From NCBI GenBank assembly GCA_017883965.1, contig JAFNKG010000022.1, positions 1-33,771 of the forward strand: a stretch of DNA of 33,771 nucleotides. The letters run 5' to 3'. This DNA comes from Candidatus Methanophagales archaeon (GTDB taxonomy: Archaea > Halobacteriota > Syntropharchaeia > Alkanophagales > Methanospirareceae). This document shows positions 22,642 to 31,120 of this stretch, piece by piece. The notes beneath the pieces were generated by a model, which saw only the letters and a list, made by a program, of their open reading frames with translations, ran no database searches and was not told the DNA's origin. How positions within the stretch are numbered: position 1 is the stretch's first letter; the number at the start of each line of letters is the position of its first letter. The position numbers and the translations under genes were made by a program.

Positions 22642-24564
22642 ATGGTGAAAAATAAGAAATATGTTTTAGGGATTTTCGCGGTTGCAATTCTTGGAATTGT
22701 TTTGATTAGCGGCTGTGTTCAACAAGAGGAAGAATATAAAGGACCGCTTCCTGAACATTGCAAAGATGGCCTCTATAATAATGGTGAAGAAGGCTTAGAC
22801 TGCGGTTGGAGTTGCCCCAATAAATGCACGTTTGTTGAAAAAGCAGGAAAACTGAGGAAAGATGAAACCTGGAGCGGAAACGTTTTGGTGACAAGGTATG
22901 TAGAAATTCCAAAGGGAGTTACATTGACTATTGAACCGGGAACTATTGTAAAGTTTAAGCATTGGCTGCCGATAGAAAACGGAGAACATAGATGTCGTAG
23001 CGAAGGTCCGCAGGGTATGATTGTAAGAGGGAGTTTAAAAGCAATAGGAACGCCTGACGAAATGATATGGTTTACCTCAGATTCAGAATTGCCTACTAAT
23101 GGCGATTGGATGGCGATAGAATTCAAAAACAGTGAAGAGAGTATATTAAAATACGCTATAATCGAATACGCTACACAAGGAGCAAGTATATGGGACAATT
23201 CAGCGGTAACTATATCTCATAGCATTGTCAGATGGGTAAATTGGGAAGGTATATATCTCGAAAAGAATGATGACCCTGCTGTTCACCAGACAATTGAATA
23301 TTCAAGAATATATGATAACGCATACTGGGGCATTGCAATGGAGCAGATAAATTATCCTTACATACATCACAATCATTTCTGGTCGGATAAATTCACTGAT
23401 TCTGATACTGGCGGGGTTTATGCAGATTATTCTTATCCAACGATAAAGCACAACGTATTTACAAAAGGCGACCATATACATACAGGACCAGACAGCAGCG
23501 CAGTAATCCAATTTAATGACATCGATGGGCTCTTTAGAATCTCAAATTCCAAATCTGCAGAAATAAACTACAATACTTTAAGACGAGGTGTGCACTTAAC
23601 AAATCTTCAGAAAGAACCTATAAAGATTAATAACAATAACATCTTTCTTGGTTGGTTCCATGTAGAAAATGTCCGATTTGATATTGATGCAAAAAACAAT
23701 TACTGGGGCAATAGTGATTTTAACAAAATGCACGACCCTGATAATAAAGTTAGATACTTACCTGTCAAACAAACCGAAATAACAGGCGATGGAGAAGAAG
23801 AGATAACTCATGAAATTGTCTTTGATTACCCGGATTTAAGAAACTTTGATCTCGGTTATCGTCCGGGAGACAAAAAGGACAGATTTCCTTACATTTACCC
23901 TGATGAAGATGAAACCAGAACGATATTAAGAAAAGAAGTCGCAGGTTATCCTTTATTGTGGACTGTGACACATGATTCGAATTATTTTTATACAAGCGTT
24001 CAGGATAAAATTCTTAAACTCGACTCCAACACATTTGAAATAATAGAGGATTTTACCACTCCTTCAGATTGGCTACGCGGCGTTGAATCTGACGGAACGT
24101 ATCTCTGGGTCAACGGTTATTCTACCGGAAGGTTACATAAAATAGACCCTTCAACACATCAGGAGATTTCTTCTATTCCTATAAGCCACATTCCTAATTC
24201 TCCAAAAGGACAACCCGGATTTGCCGATGGCGAACTGTATTTTATCGTATCACAAACAAGTAAATTTTACAGATTAGATAAAGATACAGGCGATATTTTA
24301 GAAGAGAATGATTTAGAATTTGGTGGTGGATGGGGGCTGACCTATGATGGCGATAATTTTTATACCTGCAGTGGCGATAGGGTTTCTAAGTTTGACAGAA
24401 CGGGAAAACTAAAAGGTCAGATTTATGGCGGAAGTCAGGGATGCTGGGACGTTGATTGGGCTAATGGTAAAATATGGACTGCGGAAAGAACAAATGAGAA
24501 TTGGCTGGGTCCAAAATTGTATCTGCTCGAGCTGAAAAATGATCAATTGCTCTGGAGGTGTTAG
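22642..24564 (+). CDS. Secreted lipoprotein with right-handed beta-helix and beta-propeller domains
   Basis: 640 residues. A lipoprotein signal (basic MVKNKKY, hydrophobic stretch, lipobox LISGC at Cys25) anchors it to the outer face of the membrane. Residues about 35-60 are Cys-rich (C.DGLYNNGEEGLDCGWSCP). Residues 65-370 contain parallel beta-helix turns of the NosD/pectate-lyase type (VTLTIEPGTIVKFKHW, EYSRIYDNAYWGIAME, YPYIHHNHFW, KHNVFTKG, INNNNIFLGW). From about 430 a six-bladed propeller-like region follows (LKLDSNTFEIIEDF, GTYLWVNGYSTGRLHKIDPS, GDNFYTCSGDRVSKFDRTGK). A role in surface polysaccharide binding or cell envelope is likely. No catalytic site is identified. Confidence 0.85.
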   Translation: MVKNKKYVLGIFAVAILGIVLISGCVQQEEEYKGPLPEHCKDGLYNNGEEGLDCGWSCPNKCTFVEKAGKLRKDETWSGNVLVTRYVEIPKGVTLTIEPGTIVKFKHWLPIENGEHRCRSEGPQGMIVRGSLKAIGTPDEMIWFTSDSELPTNGDWMAIEFKNSEESILKYAIIEYATQGASIWDNSAVTISHSIVRWVNWEGIYLEKNDDPAVHQTIEYSRIYDNAYWGIAMEQINYPYIHHNHFWSDKFTDSDTGGVYADYSYPTIKHNVFTKGDHIHTGPDSSAVIQFNDIDGLFRISNSKSAEINYNTLRRGVHLTNLQKEPIKINNNNIFLGWFHVENVRFDIDAKNNYWGNSDFNKMHDPDNKVRYLPVKQTEITGDGEEEITHEIVFDYPDLRNFDLGYRPGDKKDRFPYIYPDEDETRTILRKEVAGYPLLWTVTHDSNYFYTSVQDKILKLDSNTFEIIEDFTTPSDWLRGVESDGTYLWVNGYSTGRLHKIDPSTHQEISSIPISHIPNSPKGQPGFADGELYFIVSQTSKFYRLDKDTGDILEENDLEFGGGWGLTYDGDNFYTCSGDRVSKFDRTGKLKGQIYGGSQGCWDVDWANGKIWTAERTNENWLGPKLYLLELKNDQLLWRC

Positions 24565-25030
24565 CTTGACATTGTCAGATAGATTAACCGTAGAGTTCAC
24601 GGAGAACGCAGAGGGTGTAGGTTTTAGAGGTTTAGGTTTTAGGGTTTTTACTAATACCTGACAACTAACCCCTAACCCCTTATTTTCTCTGTGAACTCAG
24701 CGTTCTCGGCGGTAAATTTTAAATCCGATACTTCAATTCCATTATTTCTCGGATCCTCCTCAAGCACATCATTCATTTTGGATTGTAATTGAAAGTAATT
24801 GAGACTGTAAATACCCACAACTAATGCCCGAATGAAAATTCATACGATAATTGCGTGCTTCTTCATAATTTTATCCGCCTCGCTTTGATTTTACTCGGGC
24901 TTCATTACATAAATTTAAAAAATATTGTAAAATATTCTTTCAAATGTTTGTTAATAAAATTGTAAACTATTGCTATAAAAATTCGCTTTATCGGAAGCTT
25001 TTTATCTATATTTCAGATATTAAAATTAAT
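24565..25030. repeat. Intergenic region with a dispersed dyad repeat and the dGTPase promoter
   Basis: 24586-24716 holds two related arms (accgtagagttcacggagaa and its inverted relative gtgaactcagcgttctcggc) around a gttttaggtttag/ctaacccctaacccc core. It looks like a small repeat element. After it no gene is seen until 25031. gaagctttttatctata (24994-25010) is a TATA-like box about 27 bases before the chosen dGTPase start. Confidence 0.45.
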
Positions 25031-26560
25031 ATGAGCGCTACAACTGCCGGAAAATTTCTGGAGGAAAAATATGGTGGGTCGCCGAGTCCTGATAGTAAGC
25101 GTAAAAAATGTCTTGAAGGCCGTATATTTCCTATGAAGGCGGATGATTCAACTAGATCAGAGTGGTTTAGACCAGAATGGTTACGTGATCGTGATCGGAT
25201 AATATATTCACGATTTTTTAGAAGATTATCATCAAAAACTCAGGTTGTTGCTGCATCAGGAGGAATTACCAGCGATCACATACGAAATAGATTAACTCAC
25301 TCACTTGAAGTAATGCAAATAGCTTCATCAATAGCTTTAAAGGTGAATGAAAATAACAATACCAAAAAAGAAATGGACCTTGACTTAATTCAGGCGATAG
25401 CTTTAGGACATGACATTGGTCACACAGCTTATGGTCATGTAGGTGAGGAATCCTTATACAATTTTCTATTTGGTAATTCATGCAACAACCAAGAGCAGAA
25501 TGAAAAACATAAAAAATTCCACCACTCCTTTCAAGGCTTAAAAGTGTGCTGCTTTTTGGAGAAATCATACAAACCTGATCTTTCGGGCTTAAATCTCACG
25601 ATTGCCACATTGGATGGAATTTTTAAACATACCAAGCTGAATAAGAAGGAACGAAAGTTCTACCGGAATATATTCGACAGCTATCGGGAAGAGTTTTGGG
25701 AAAAAGATGAAAAAGAAATTGATAGAGACGTATACGAAAAGTTAACTGAATACCTATTTGAGTATGCTTCCCCAGTGACTTGTGAAGGAATAATAGTTTC
25801 TATTGCTGATGAATTTGCACAACTTTGCCATGATATCGAGGATATTAGGAGACTGGGTGGATTTGAAGCGGTAAGTGGATTTTATGATGTAGTAAAAACA
25901 GAAATATGTGAACACGACTTACCAGAAATTGCTGAAGAACCATACAAACAATTTGAAGAATCCCTTGAAAAGGTTTTAAAAGATAATTCCAATTCTAATA
26001 TCGTTAAATTAGAGCGGTATTATATTAAATTAATGATCCGTCTGTCTATGTCTATCGTTTCAAACGTGATAATAAATTTAAGGGGCAGGAAGGATTGGAT
26101 GAAATTATTAAAGTCCGAGTATTTTGGAGAATTTGAAGAACTAAAAAAATCCAGATTGAAACTGGGATTAGACAAGGAGAATAAGAAATTGATATCCTCC
26201 TTGGATGAAATTAACAAAGAATACAAAAAGAACACATTAATGAGTATCCCGGAGGTAGCTAGGTGGGACATAAAAGGGAATGAATTATGTGTAGATCTAG
26301 CAAATATACTCTATAAATCGTTGAATCATAAGAATAATAATGCGAATGGAATAAATACGAAAATTTTTAATCGTGAACATCAAGAGAATTTACTTAAATC
26401 CTTCGAAGCAGGGCAAAATTTTGCCGATAAAAATAATTATTGCAGTGACAGTGATAATATTCCAGTAAAGTTTACTGTTTTGGATTATTTGGTAGGGATG
26501 ACGGATAGTTCTATGATCAAAGAATATGGATCGCTAACTTTTAAGCGTGTTGAACTTTGA
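25031..26560 (+). CDS. dGTPase-like HD-domain dNTP triphosphohydrolase
   Basis: Family members split dNTPs into deoxynucleoside and triphosphate. With the start at 25031, 509 residues. It shows DRDRIIYSRFFRRLSSKTQV (dGTPase signature), NRLTHSLEV with metal ligand H90, ALGHDIGHTAYGH with H127-D128 and H131/H136, GIIVSIADEFAQLCHDIED with the last HD aspartate, and C-terminal VLDYLVGMTDSSMIKEYGSL. A longer frame from 24944 lacks support; a TATA box 27 bases before 25031 favours a leaderless ATG there. In bacteria such enzymes deplete dNTPs during phage infection, and its setting next to another HD phosphohydrolase points the same way. Confidence 0.9.
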   Translation: MSATTAGKFLEEKYGGSPSPDSKRKKCLEGRIFPMKADDSTRSEWFRPEWLRDRDRIIYSRFFRRLSSKTQVVAASGGITSDHIRNRLTHSLEVMQIASSIALKVNENNNTKKEMDLDLIQAIALGHDIGHTAYGHVGEESLYNFLFGNSCNNQEQNEKHKKFHHSFQGLKVCCFLEKSYKPDLSGLNLTIATLDGIFKHTKLNKKERKFYRNIFDSYREEFWEKDEKEIDRDVYEKLTEYLFEYASPVTCEGIIVSIADEFAQLCHDIEDIRRLGGFEAVSGFYDVVKTEICEHDLPEIAEEPYKQFEESLEKVLKDNSNSNIVKLERYYIKLMIRLSMSIVSNVIINLRGRKDWMKLLKSEYFGEFEELKKSRLKLGLDKENKKLISSLDEINKEYKKNTLMSIPEVARWDIKGNELCVDLANILYKSLNHKNNNANGINTKIFNREHQENLLKSFEAGQNFADKNNYCSDSDNIPVKFTVLDYLVGMTDSSMIKEYGSLTFKRVEL

Positions 26561-26953
26561 TAAAATCTTGTGGAACCATGCCATCAATAGCCCTTTAAAT
26601 TAAATCAGTCGAAGATACTAAGTAGATTAGTTCATTTCATTGGTTGTTTACCAAAAACCAATTATTAAGGAATGAAATATCGGAGGCATAAACATAACTA
26701 TTGATAAAAGGACTGCTTTCTAAATCTTAGCTACGTTCACCTTAAAAAGCGAAGTGACTGTAAAATAAGCTTCTCAAGACATCTCAAGGAAACCTATCCT
26801 ATCTGGCAAGAAAGAAGGGATACTGGACGGTGAAATTGTGTAGGTGTATTCAACATCCAACAAGTTGACAGTCCCGCCTAAGCGAAATTATTATATGTAT
26901 GCTGGGTGTTAGAGAATATTGTGTAAAGGTTTAAGGTAAGGAGATTAAAAAGC
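26561..26953. other. Intergenic region, no gene recognised
   Basis: A hairpin of attggtt (26639-26645) and aaccaat (26656-26662) may terminate the dGTPase transcript. The rest shows scattered short frames and no recognisable homology; a decayed gene or insertion relic is possible. Confidence 0.35.
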
Positions 26954-27121
26954 ATGAAAAGTAACCATCAAAAAGAAGACCGAGAAGTAGTTTTGATAGT
27001 ACTTCTAATCGCAATCATAGTGGTAGTAGTGACGGTGGTGTCATCTTTTTCTTATAGCATCAGTATCCAACAAATTGATGGTTCCTCTTTTAGGAATAGT
27101 TTAAATATTTGGGTAACCTAA
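26954..27121 (+). CDS. Small 55-residue membrane protein between two HD phosphohydrolase genes
   Basis: The ATG at 26954 follows a good ribosome site (taaggagat). The protein is MKSNHQKEDREVVLIVLLIA, then a continuous hydrophobic helix (about residues 12-31, VVLIVLLIAIIVVVVTVVSS), then a 24-residue polar tail. One transmembrane segment with a charged N-terminus makes it a plausible real gene of the small membrane-protein kind often seen beside defence enzymes. No family is recognised. A separate TATA box follows it, so it may be a single-gene unit. Confidence 0.55.
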   Translation: MKSNHQKEDREVVLIVLLIAIIVVVVTVVSSFSYSISIQQIDGSSFRNSLNIWVT

Positions 27122-27130
27122 AATCGTAAG

Positions 27131-27139
27131 TTTTATATA
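27131..27139 (+). promoter_or_regulatory. TATA box upstream of the 139-residue/SAMHD1-like operon
   Basis: ttttatata, about 50 bases before the ATG at 27189 and 10 bases after the stop of the small membrane protein, suggests a new transcription unit for the two genes that follow. Confidence 0.5.
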
Positions 27140-27188
27140 CCACAAAAAAACGAAAGACAAATATACCTATAAAGAGGAAAAAGGTAAT

Positions 27189-27608
27189 ATGGTTGAAGAG
27201 GAAAAAGGTAAGGAAGAAGAACCACCCATTAAGGATTCTATTAAATTATTACTTATGGTCAAAGCGATGACGAATCAAGATATTCTCGTTGATGGCGAAC
27301 TACTCCCTTCCTATATCTACCTTCTAAATACAGAAAAATATTTAAGTTTTCATTATGTTTTCACTTTTGACCCACTTCCATATAGTAAAGATATTAGCGA
27401 AGATACAGAGGCTTTCATCAAAATAGGATTTATACGTCATTCATCACCTATTATGATAACCGAGTTTGGGGAAAGCTGGTTAGCACCAAGAATGCCAACT
27501 CTTGAAAAATATTTTACTAAAATTAAAGAAGCACCTCTTTCAAAATGGGTAAAAATGGATCCTAAGCACCTCTTTGATTATATCTACGGGCTTATATCCA
27601 AGGTGTAG
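27189..27608 (+). CDS. 139-residue winged-helix-like protein, partner of the SAMHD1-like gene
   Basis: The protein has an acidic N-terminus, then KDSIKLLLMVKAMTNQDI (a probable helix pair at the start of a winged helix), LLPSYIYLLNTEKYLSFHYV, DTEAFIKIGFIRHSSPIMIT and FGESWL. This size and pattern resembles a small winged-helix regulator or substrate-specificity partner. It ends 15 bases before the HD gene, whose ribosome site (ggaggttcacct) lies in the gap, so the two form an operon. No family is firmly recognised. Confidence 0.6.
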   Translation: MVEEEKGKEEEPPIKDSIKLLLMVKAMTNQDILVDGELLPSYIYLLNTEKYLSFHYVFTFDPLPYSKDISEDTEAFIKIGFIRHSSPIMITEFGESWLAPRMPTLEKYFTKIKEAPLSKWVKMDPKHLFDYIYGLISKV

Positions 27609-27623
27609 CATGGAGGTTCACCT

Positions 27624-29342
27624 ATGATTATTTCCCCAGATCACATTGCACCGTATCGATTTGAAAAAGATATATTTTATGATCCTCTTTATGGGTATAT
27701 ACCTATTAATCCTCTGCTTCACAAGGCACTAGATCTCAAACCAATGCAAAGACTCCGTCACTTAAAACAACTTTCGATTCTCTATCTCGTCTTTTCAGGG
27801 GCTAACCATACTCGCTTTGAGCATTCATTAGGGGTTTTGCACTTAGCGGGGGAAGTATTCGATAGTCTTTATGACATAAAAATTATGGAAAAAAAAAACG
27901 ATTGGCCACCGTTTACACCAATTCATAAATTTGCGCTTCAGTTTGCTGCGTTATTTCATGATGTGGGTCACGGACCATTCTCACACGTCTTTGAAGAGTT
28001 TTGCAAACGTAATGCTGAAAGATTTGGCGATTATCGCCATGAACATCTCACAAAAAATCTAATCGAAAACGGTGTGGGTAATTACAATCAAATACCGACG
28101 TTCCTACACGATACACAGGATAAAATAAAGGAAAAATTTGGATCTTATAATAACCGTGATTTAGAGATACTTTCTCCTAAAAATATTGCTGCAATAGCCA
28201 CAGGAAAAATACCGCCGGCGGACCCTCGATATCATTTTCTTTCGAGTATAGTTTCGAGTACTTTTGATGTGGACCGGATGGATTACCTTCGACGAGATGC
28301 AATGTATACTGGTGTAGAAACAGGTAGCGTTGATATTTGGTATCTAATCCATAATTTTACATTAGGTAAATCAGAAACCATTGAGGATGCTTGGGAACTT
28401 AAACTGACCCACAATGCTGCTGATGCTTTAGAAGCATTTTTAATTGCTAGAGATCTCGTCTATAGGCGAGTTTATAATCATAGGTCAGACTGCGCTGCTC
28501 GTGAAATGATAATTAGGGCTCTGCAAGATCAAATAGATAATGAGAAATGTGCTATCCATGAGATGGCTTTGTTGAATGATTATGAATTATTATCAAACTT
28601 TAAAGATGAAAACAAAGGAACTCCACTCACGAGAGATATTGCAAGGAGAATTCTTTCACGAAGATTATATGTACCACTTCAACTTAACCTTCGATTTGCC
28701 AATCTTGATAGATCCGCAAAAAATAAAATACAAACCGATAAAACGACTAAACCTTTTCAAGAATTTATAAAAGAAGAAAAAGATTTAGCTAAGAAACTTA
28801 AATTTTCGCTAGACCATGCACTAATTTTTTCTATTGATAGATTAAAGGCTATGGATAGAAGTGGTCTTGAAAAAAAGATTTTAATAGGTAAAAATGGAGT
28901 TTCAACATCTTTATTTGATTTATCACCGCATCTAAGATCATTATACGGTAAGCTGCCAGATCCTTATAACGAGGAGAAAACAACGGATTTATTAGAAAGA
29001 TATTTAGATGAAATATCCCCACTTTATATTTTCATCCCACTTGAATATATAGACGAGCTATCTGAACATATGAAAGAAAATTTTGAACAGGAATGGAAGG
29101 ATAGAACAAAAGGAAAAATACCAAGAGTAGTAGAAATTCAAGATGTAAAAGAGTATTTACAGGAGTATCCTATTGAGATGATAGAAGAAATTATTGATTT
29201 TTTTATGGACTTTTTAGAAGTGCGAAAAACCACTACAAAGGAAGAAATTAAAAAAAAATTTGACTATGACATGCGCTTATGGTTTGAAAAAATAGTGTAC
29301 GATAAAGTCAAGAAATCAATGAAACGTCCTGGTGAAAGCTAA
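27624..29342 (+). CDS. SAMHD1-like HD-domain phosphohydrolase
   Basis: 572 residues. The N-terminal 230 residues match SAMHD1/dNTPase HD proteins: DPLYGYIPIN, PMQRLRHLKQLSILYLVFSG, TRFEHSLGV (H67), ALFHDVGHGPFSH (H112-D113, H116, H121) and the DVDRMDYLRRDAMYTGV segment (D217, the last metal ligand). The C-terminal half is helical and not recognised. Predicted reaction: hydrolysis of dNTPs or related nucleotides. It sits in an operon behind the 139-residue protein and 1 kb from a dGTPase, so two HD dNTPase-type enzymes lie in one AT-rich island. A ggaggt site supports the start. Confidence 0.88.
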   Translation: MIISPDHIAPYRFEKDIFYDPLYGYIPINPLLHKALDLKPMQRLRHLKQLSILYLVFSGANHTRFEHSLGVLHLAGEVFDSLYDIKIMEKKNDWPPFTPIHKFALQFAALFHDVGHGPFSHVFEEFCKRNAERFGDYRHEHLTKNLIENGVGNYNQIPTFLHDTQDKIKEKFGSYNNRDLEILSPKNIAAIATGKIPPADPRYHFLSSIVSSTFDVDRMDYLRRDAMYTGVETGSVDIWYLIHNFTLGKSETIEDAWELKLTHNAADALEAFLIARDLVYRRVYNHRSDCAAREMIIRALQDQIDNEKCAIHEMALLNDYELLSNFKDENKGTPLTRDIARRILSRRLYVPLQLNLRFANLDRSAKNKIQTDKTTKPFQEFIKEEKDLAKKLKFSLDHALIFSIDRLKAMDRSGLEKKILIGKNGVSTSLFDLSPHLRSLYGKLPDPYNEEKTTDLLERYLDEISPLYIFIPLEYIDELSEHMKENFEQEWKDRTKGKIPRVVEIQDVKEYLQEYPIEMIEEIIDFFMDFLEVRKTTTKEEIKKKFDYDMRLWFEKIVYDKVKKSMKRPGES

Positions 29343-29863
29343 AAGGAAGACAAAATAAAAAAATCGATATGATACCACTTTTCATTCGCCATCGCCTTTA
29401 TTAGTGCGAGTACTCTTACCCTCTTCCTATCACCCATTTTTCCCGGTGGTGGCTTCTCCATCATGCTCATCTGAAGAAGAATAAGCCTTTTTGCCGTTAT
29501 TAACGCTTATCGGCGATTATTCCTAACACGAGGCTTTAAAGAGTTTTGGCATACTCTGGCAATCCTAAACACAAATCAACCATTAACGCCTTCTTTTTAT
29601 CCATGCCACTACCTTTGATTTAGCGGTTTATCCTTCCCTACTTTCACCGAAATAAGTGATGAAAGCGAAAAGCGAGGGGATATGAACTAAGCTTTGAGAA
29701 GGGAATTTGGAAATATTAAGTTTATAAATATCTTAGGATAATACCCGTGGCATTCATAGGAGCACCCGAAGATGACACAACTTTGAGATAGAACTAAAAT
29801 GAGAAAGATTTGTTTTAGTGGTGGGATAATTAGTTATATAACAAAACCATAAGGAAGATAAAA
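29343..29863. other. Long intergenic region with a degraded minus-strand reading frame
   Basis: No intact gene is seen. On the minus strand a frame from 29470 to 29339 reads MSMMEKPPPGKMGDRKRVRV, then LALIKAMANEKW, before drifting off. Its RVRVLALIKAMANE resembles IKLLLMVKAMTNQ of the 139-residue protein and may be a relic of a paralogue. ttaagtttataaat (29718-29731) is a TATA-like stretch before the next gene. Confidence 0.3.
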
Positions 29864-30472
29864 ATGGTGAAAGATGTTATGGAAATCACCGATGAAGTGA
29901 TTCGAAGCATCGTTGACAATAACCCAAATTTAGAAAATGAATATGATGAATATTTGTTTTTGAAAGATAACTTGGAGGATAAAGAACTTGAATTTAATAA
30001 ACGTCTTTTTTGGCTTTATCGTTATTTTGATCCTGGTTTGAAAATGAGTAAATACGGTATTTGTTTAACGTTTTGCTCTATAATTTTTAGTATTCTCATC
30101 ATATCAACATTTATTATTGGAGAATCAACATTACTTAGATTAATAAGTTTAATCTTTTTATTTTCATGCTTAGAATATATATTTGCTACATTTACTCTCG
30201 CAGATAAAAAAATATTCCAATCGGTCCGTCATGAAAGTCATGCAGACACGTCTTTTCTTCACGGTATAATTTTTGTACTTTTATATTTATATTTTGATGA
30301 AAATTTCCAGTTTATTGCAATTAAAGCACTTATTATTCTTCTGATTTTAACATGCATCTCTCTGTTATGGCATTCAAGGAGATATATAAGAATCAGTGAT
30401 TACTTTTTTTTAAGTAACTTATTTGATAAAATGAAGAAAAAGGTTAGGAAAACCGATTTTAAAAATAAATGA
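29864..30472 (+). CDS. Hypothetical membrane protein with about four transmembrane helices
   Basis: 202 residues. The first 55 are polar and acidic; then come hydrophobic segments CLTFCSIIFSILIISTFIIG, LLRLISLIFLFSCLEYIFAT, HGIIFVLLYLYF and IAIKALIILLILTCISLLW, and a strongly basic C-terminus (MKKKVRKTDFKNK). A ggaag ribosome site precedes the ATG. The layout suits an integral inner-membrane protein. No family is recognised. It is very AT-rich and lies in the accessory island, so it may be the membrane partner of a conflict system, but nothing demonstrates that. Confidence 0.65.
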   Translation: MVKDVMEITDEVIRSIVDNNPNLENEYDEYLFLKDNLEDKELEFNKRLFWLYRYFDPGLKMSKYGICLTFCSIIFSILIISTFIIGESTLLRLISLIFLFSCLEYIFATFTLADKKIFQSVRHESHADTSFLHGIIFVLLYLYFDENFQFIAIKALIILLILTCISLLWHSRRYIRISDYFFLSNLFDKMKKKVRKTDFKNK

Positions 30473-30650
30473 GCCAAAAATAACCATTAAATCACGGATT
30501 AATCATATAAATAAGAGGATTTTGATTTAATGCTCGTATCGTTCCATTCTTTATATACTTTTGAGGTATATTTCAATGTTTTCGGGGGTTTTTCAAAATC
30601 CTTATATATATCCTATGGCAATCATACCAATATGAAGGGAGAAGGTGGGC

Positions 30651-30951
30651 ATGAATAAAGAGTTTGAGAGAATCATAAATAACAACCCTCCAAAGTTTAG
30701 AAGAGCAGATAAGAAAGGAGTACAGGGCGAAGATCATAGTGATATTTGGTTCTTATGTTCGAGGAGAGCAAAAAGAGAGTAGCGATGCGGATATTCTTGT
30801 AAAGTTTCTCGAGGGCGCTACATTATTCGATTTTGTAAGTCTTGCGGACTTCCTTGAAGAAAAACTCAAAGTTAAGGTGTATATTGTTTCAGAGAGAGCA
30901 GTAAGTCAGGAGCTAAAAGAGCAGATACTCAAAGAGGTCATGGTGGTATGA
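30651..30951 (+). pseudogene. MNT-family nucleotidyltransferase, frameshifted
   Basis: The ATG at 30651 (after ggtggg) starts MNKEFERIIN, then the frame leads nowhere. One frame over, the sequence reads TTLQSLEEQIRKEYRAKIIV, then IFGSYVRGEQKESSDADILV and EEKLKVKVYIVSERAV, a good minimal nucleotidyltransferase with the GSYVRGE and SDADILV metal-binding motifs. A single-base change in the AATAACAACC run (about 30678-30687) joins the two. Either the gene is broken, uses an internal GTG at 30739 to make an N-truncated protein, or has an assembly error. A TATA box (ccttatatata, 30600-30610) lies 40 bases before the ATG. Its usual partner, a HEPN toxin, follows as a stub. Confidence 0.7.
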
Positions 30952-30977
30952 TGAGAGATTATAAACTCTTTTTATAA
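30948..30977 (+). pseudogene. HEPN toxin stub (first nine codons only)
   Basis: ATGATGAGAG starts overlapping the MNT stop (ATGA) and reads MMRDYKLFL before a TAA. Full-length HEPN partners of MNT genes typically begin with (M)RDYKLFLEDIL, so this is the 5' end of a deleted toxin gene. The match is short, but position, overlap and sequence agree. Confidence 0.55.
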
Positions 30978-31064
30978 TCATCTAAAATACTTCTCCGCCA
31001 TACTTTCCTCATTTTTTGCCTCTGGTAATAAAAACCCTATTTAATAACCACGTATTCAAAATGG

Positions 31065-31077
31065 AATTATTTATAGA
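31065..31077 (+). promoter_or_regulatory. TATA box of cdhC
   Basis: attatttatagaa lies about 50 bases before the cdhC ATG. It is the best TATA match in the intergenic region that follows the HEPN stub, which otherwise holds no gene. Confidence 0.45.
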
Positions 31078-31120
31078 AGAATAAGAAAGTAAAAAGAGAA
31101 AAGCGAAGGCAGTTAAGGAG

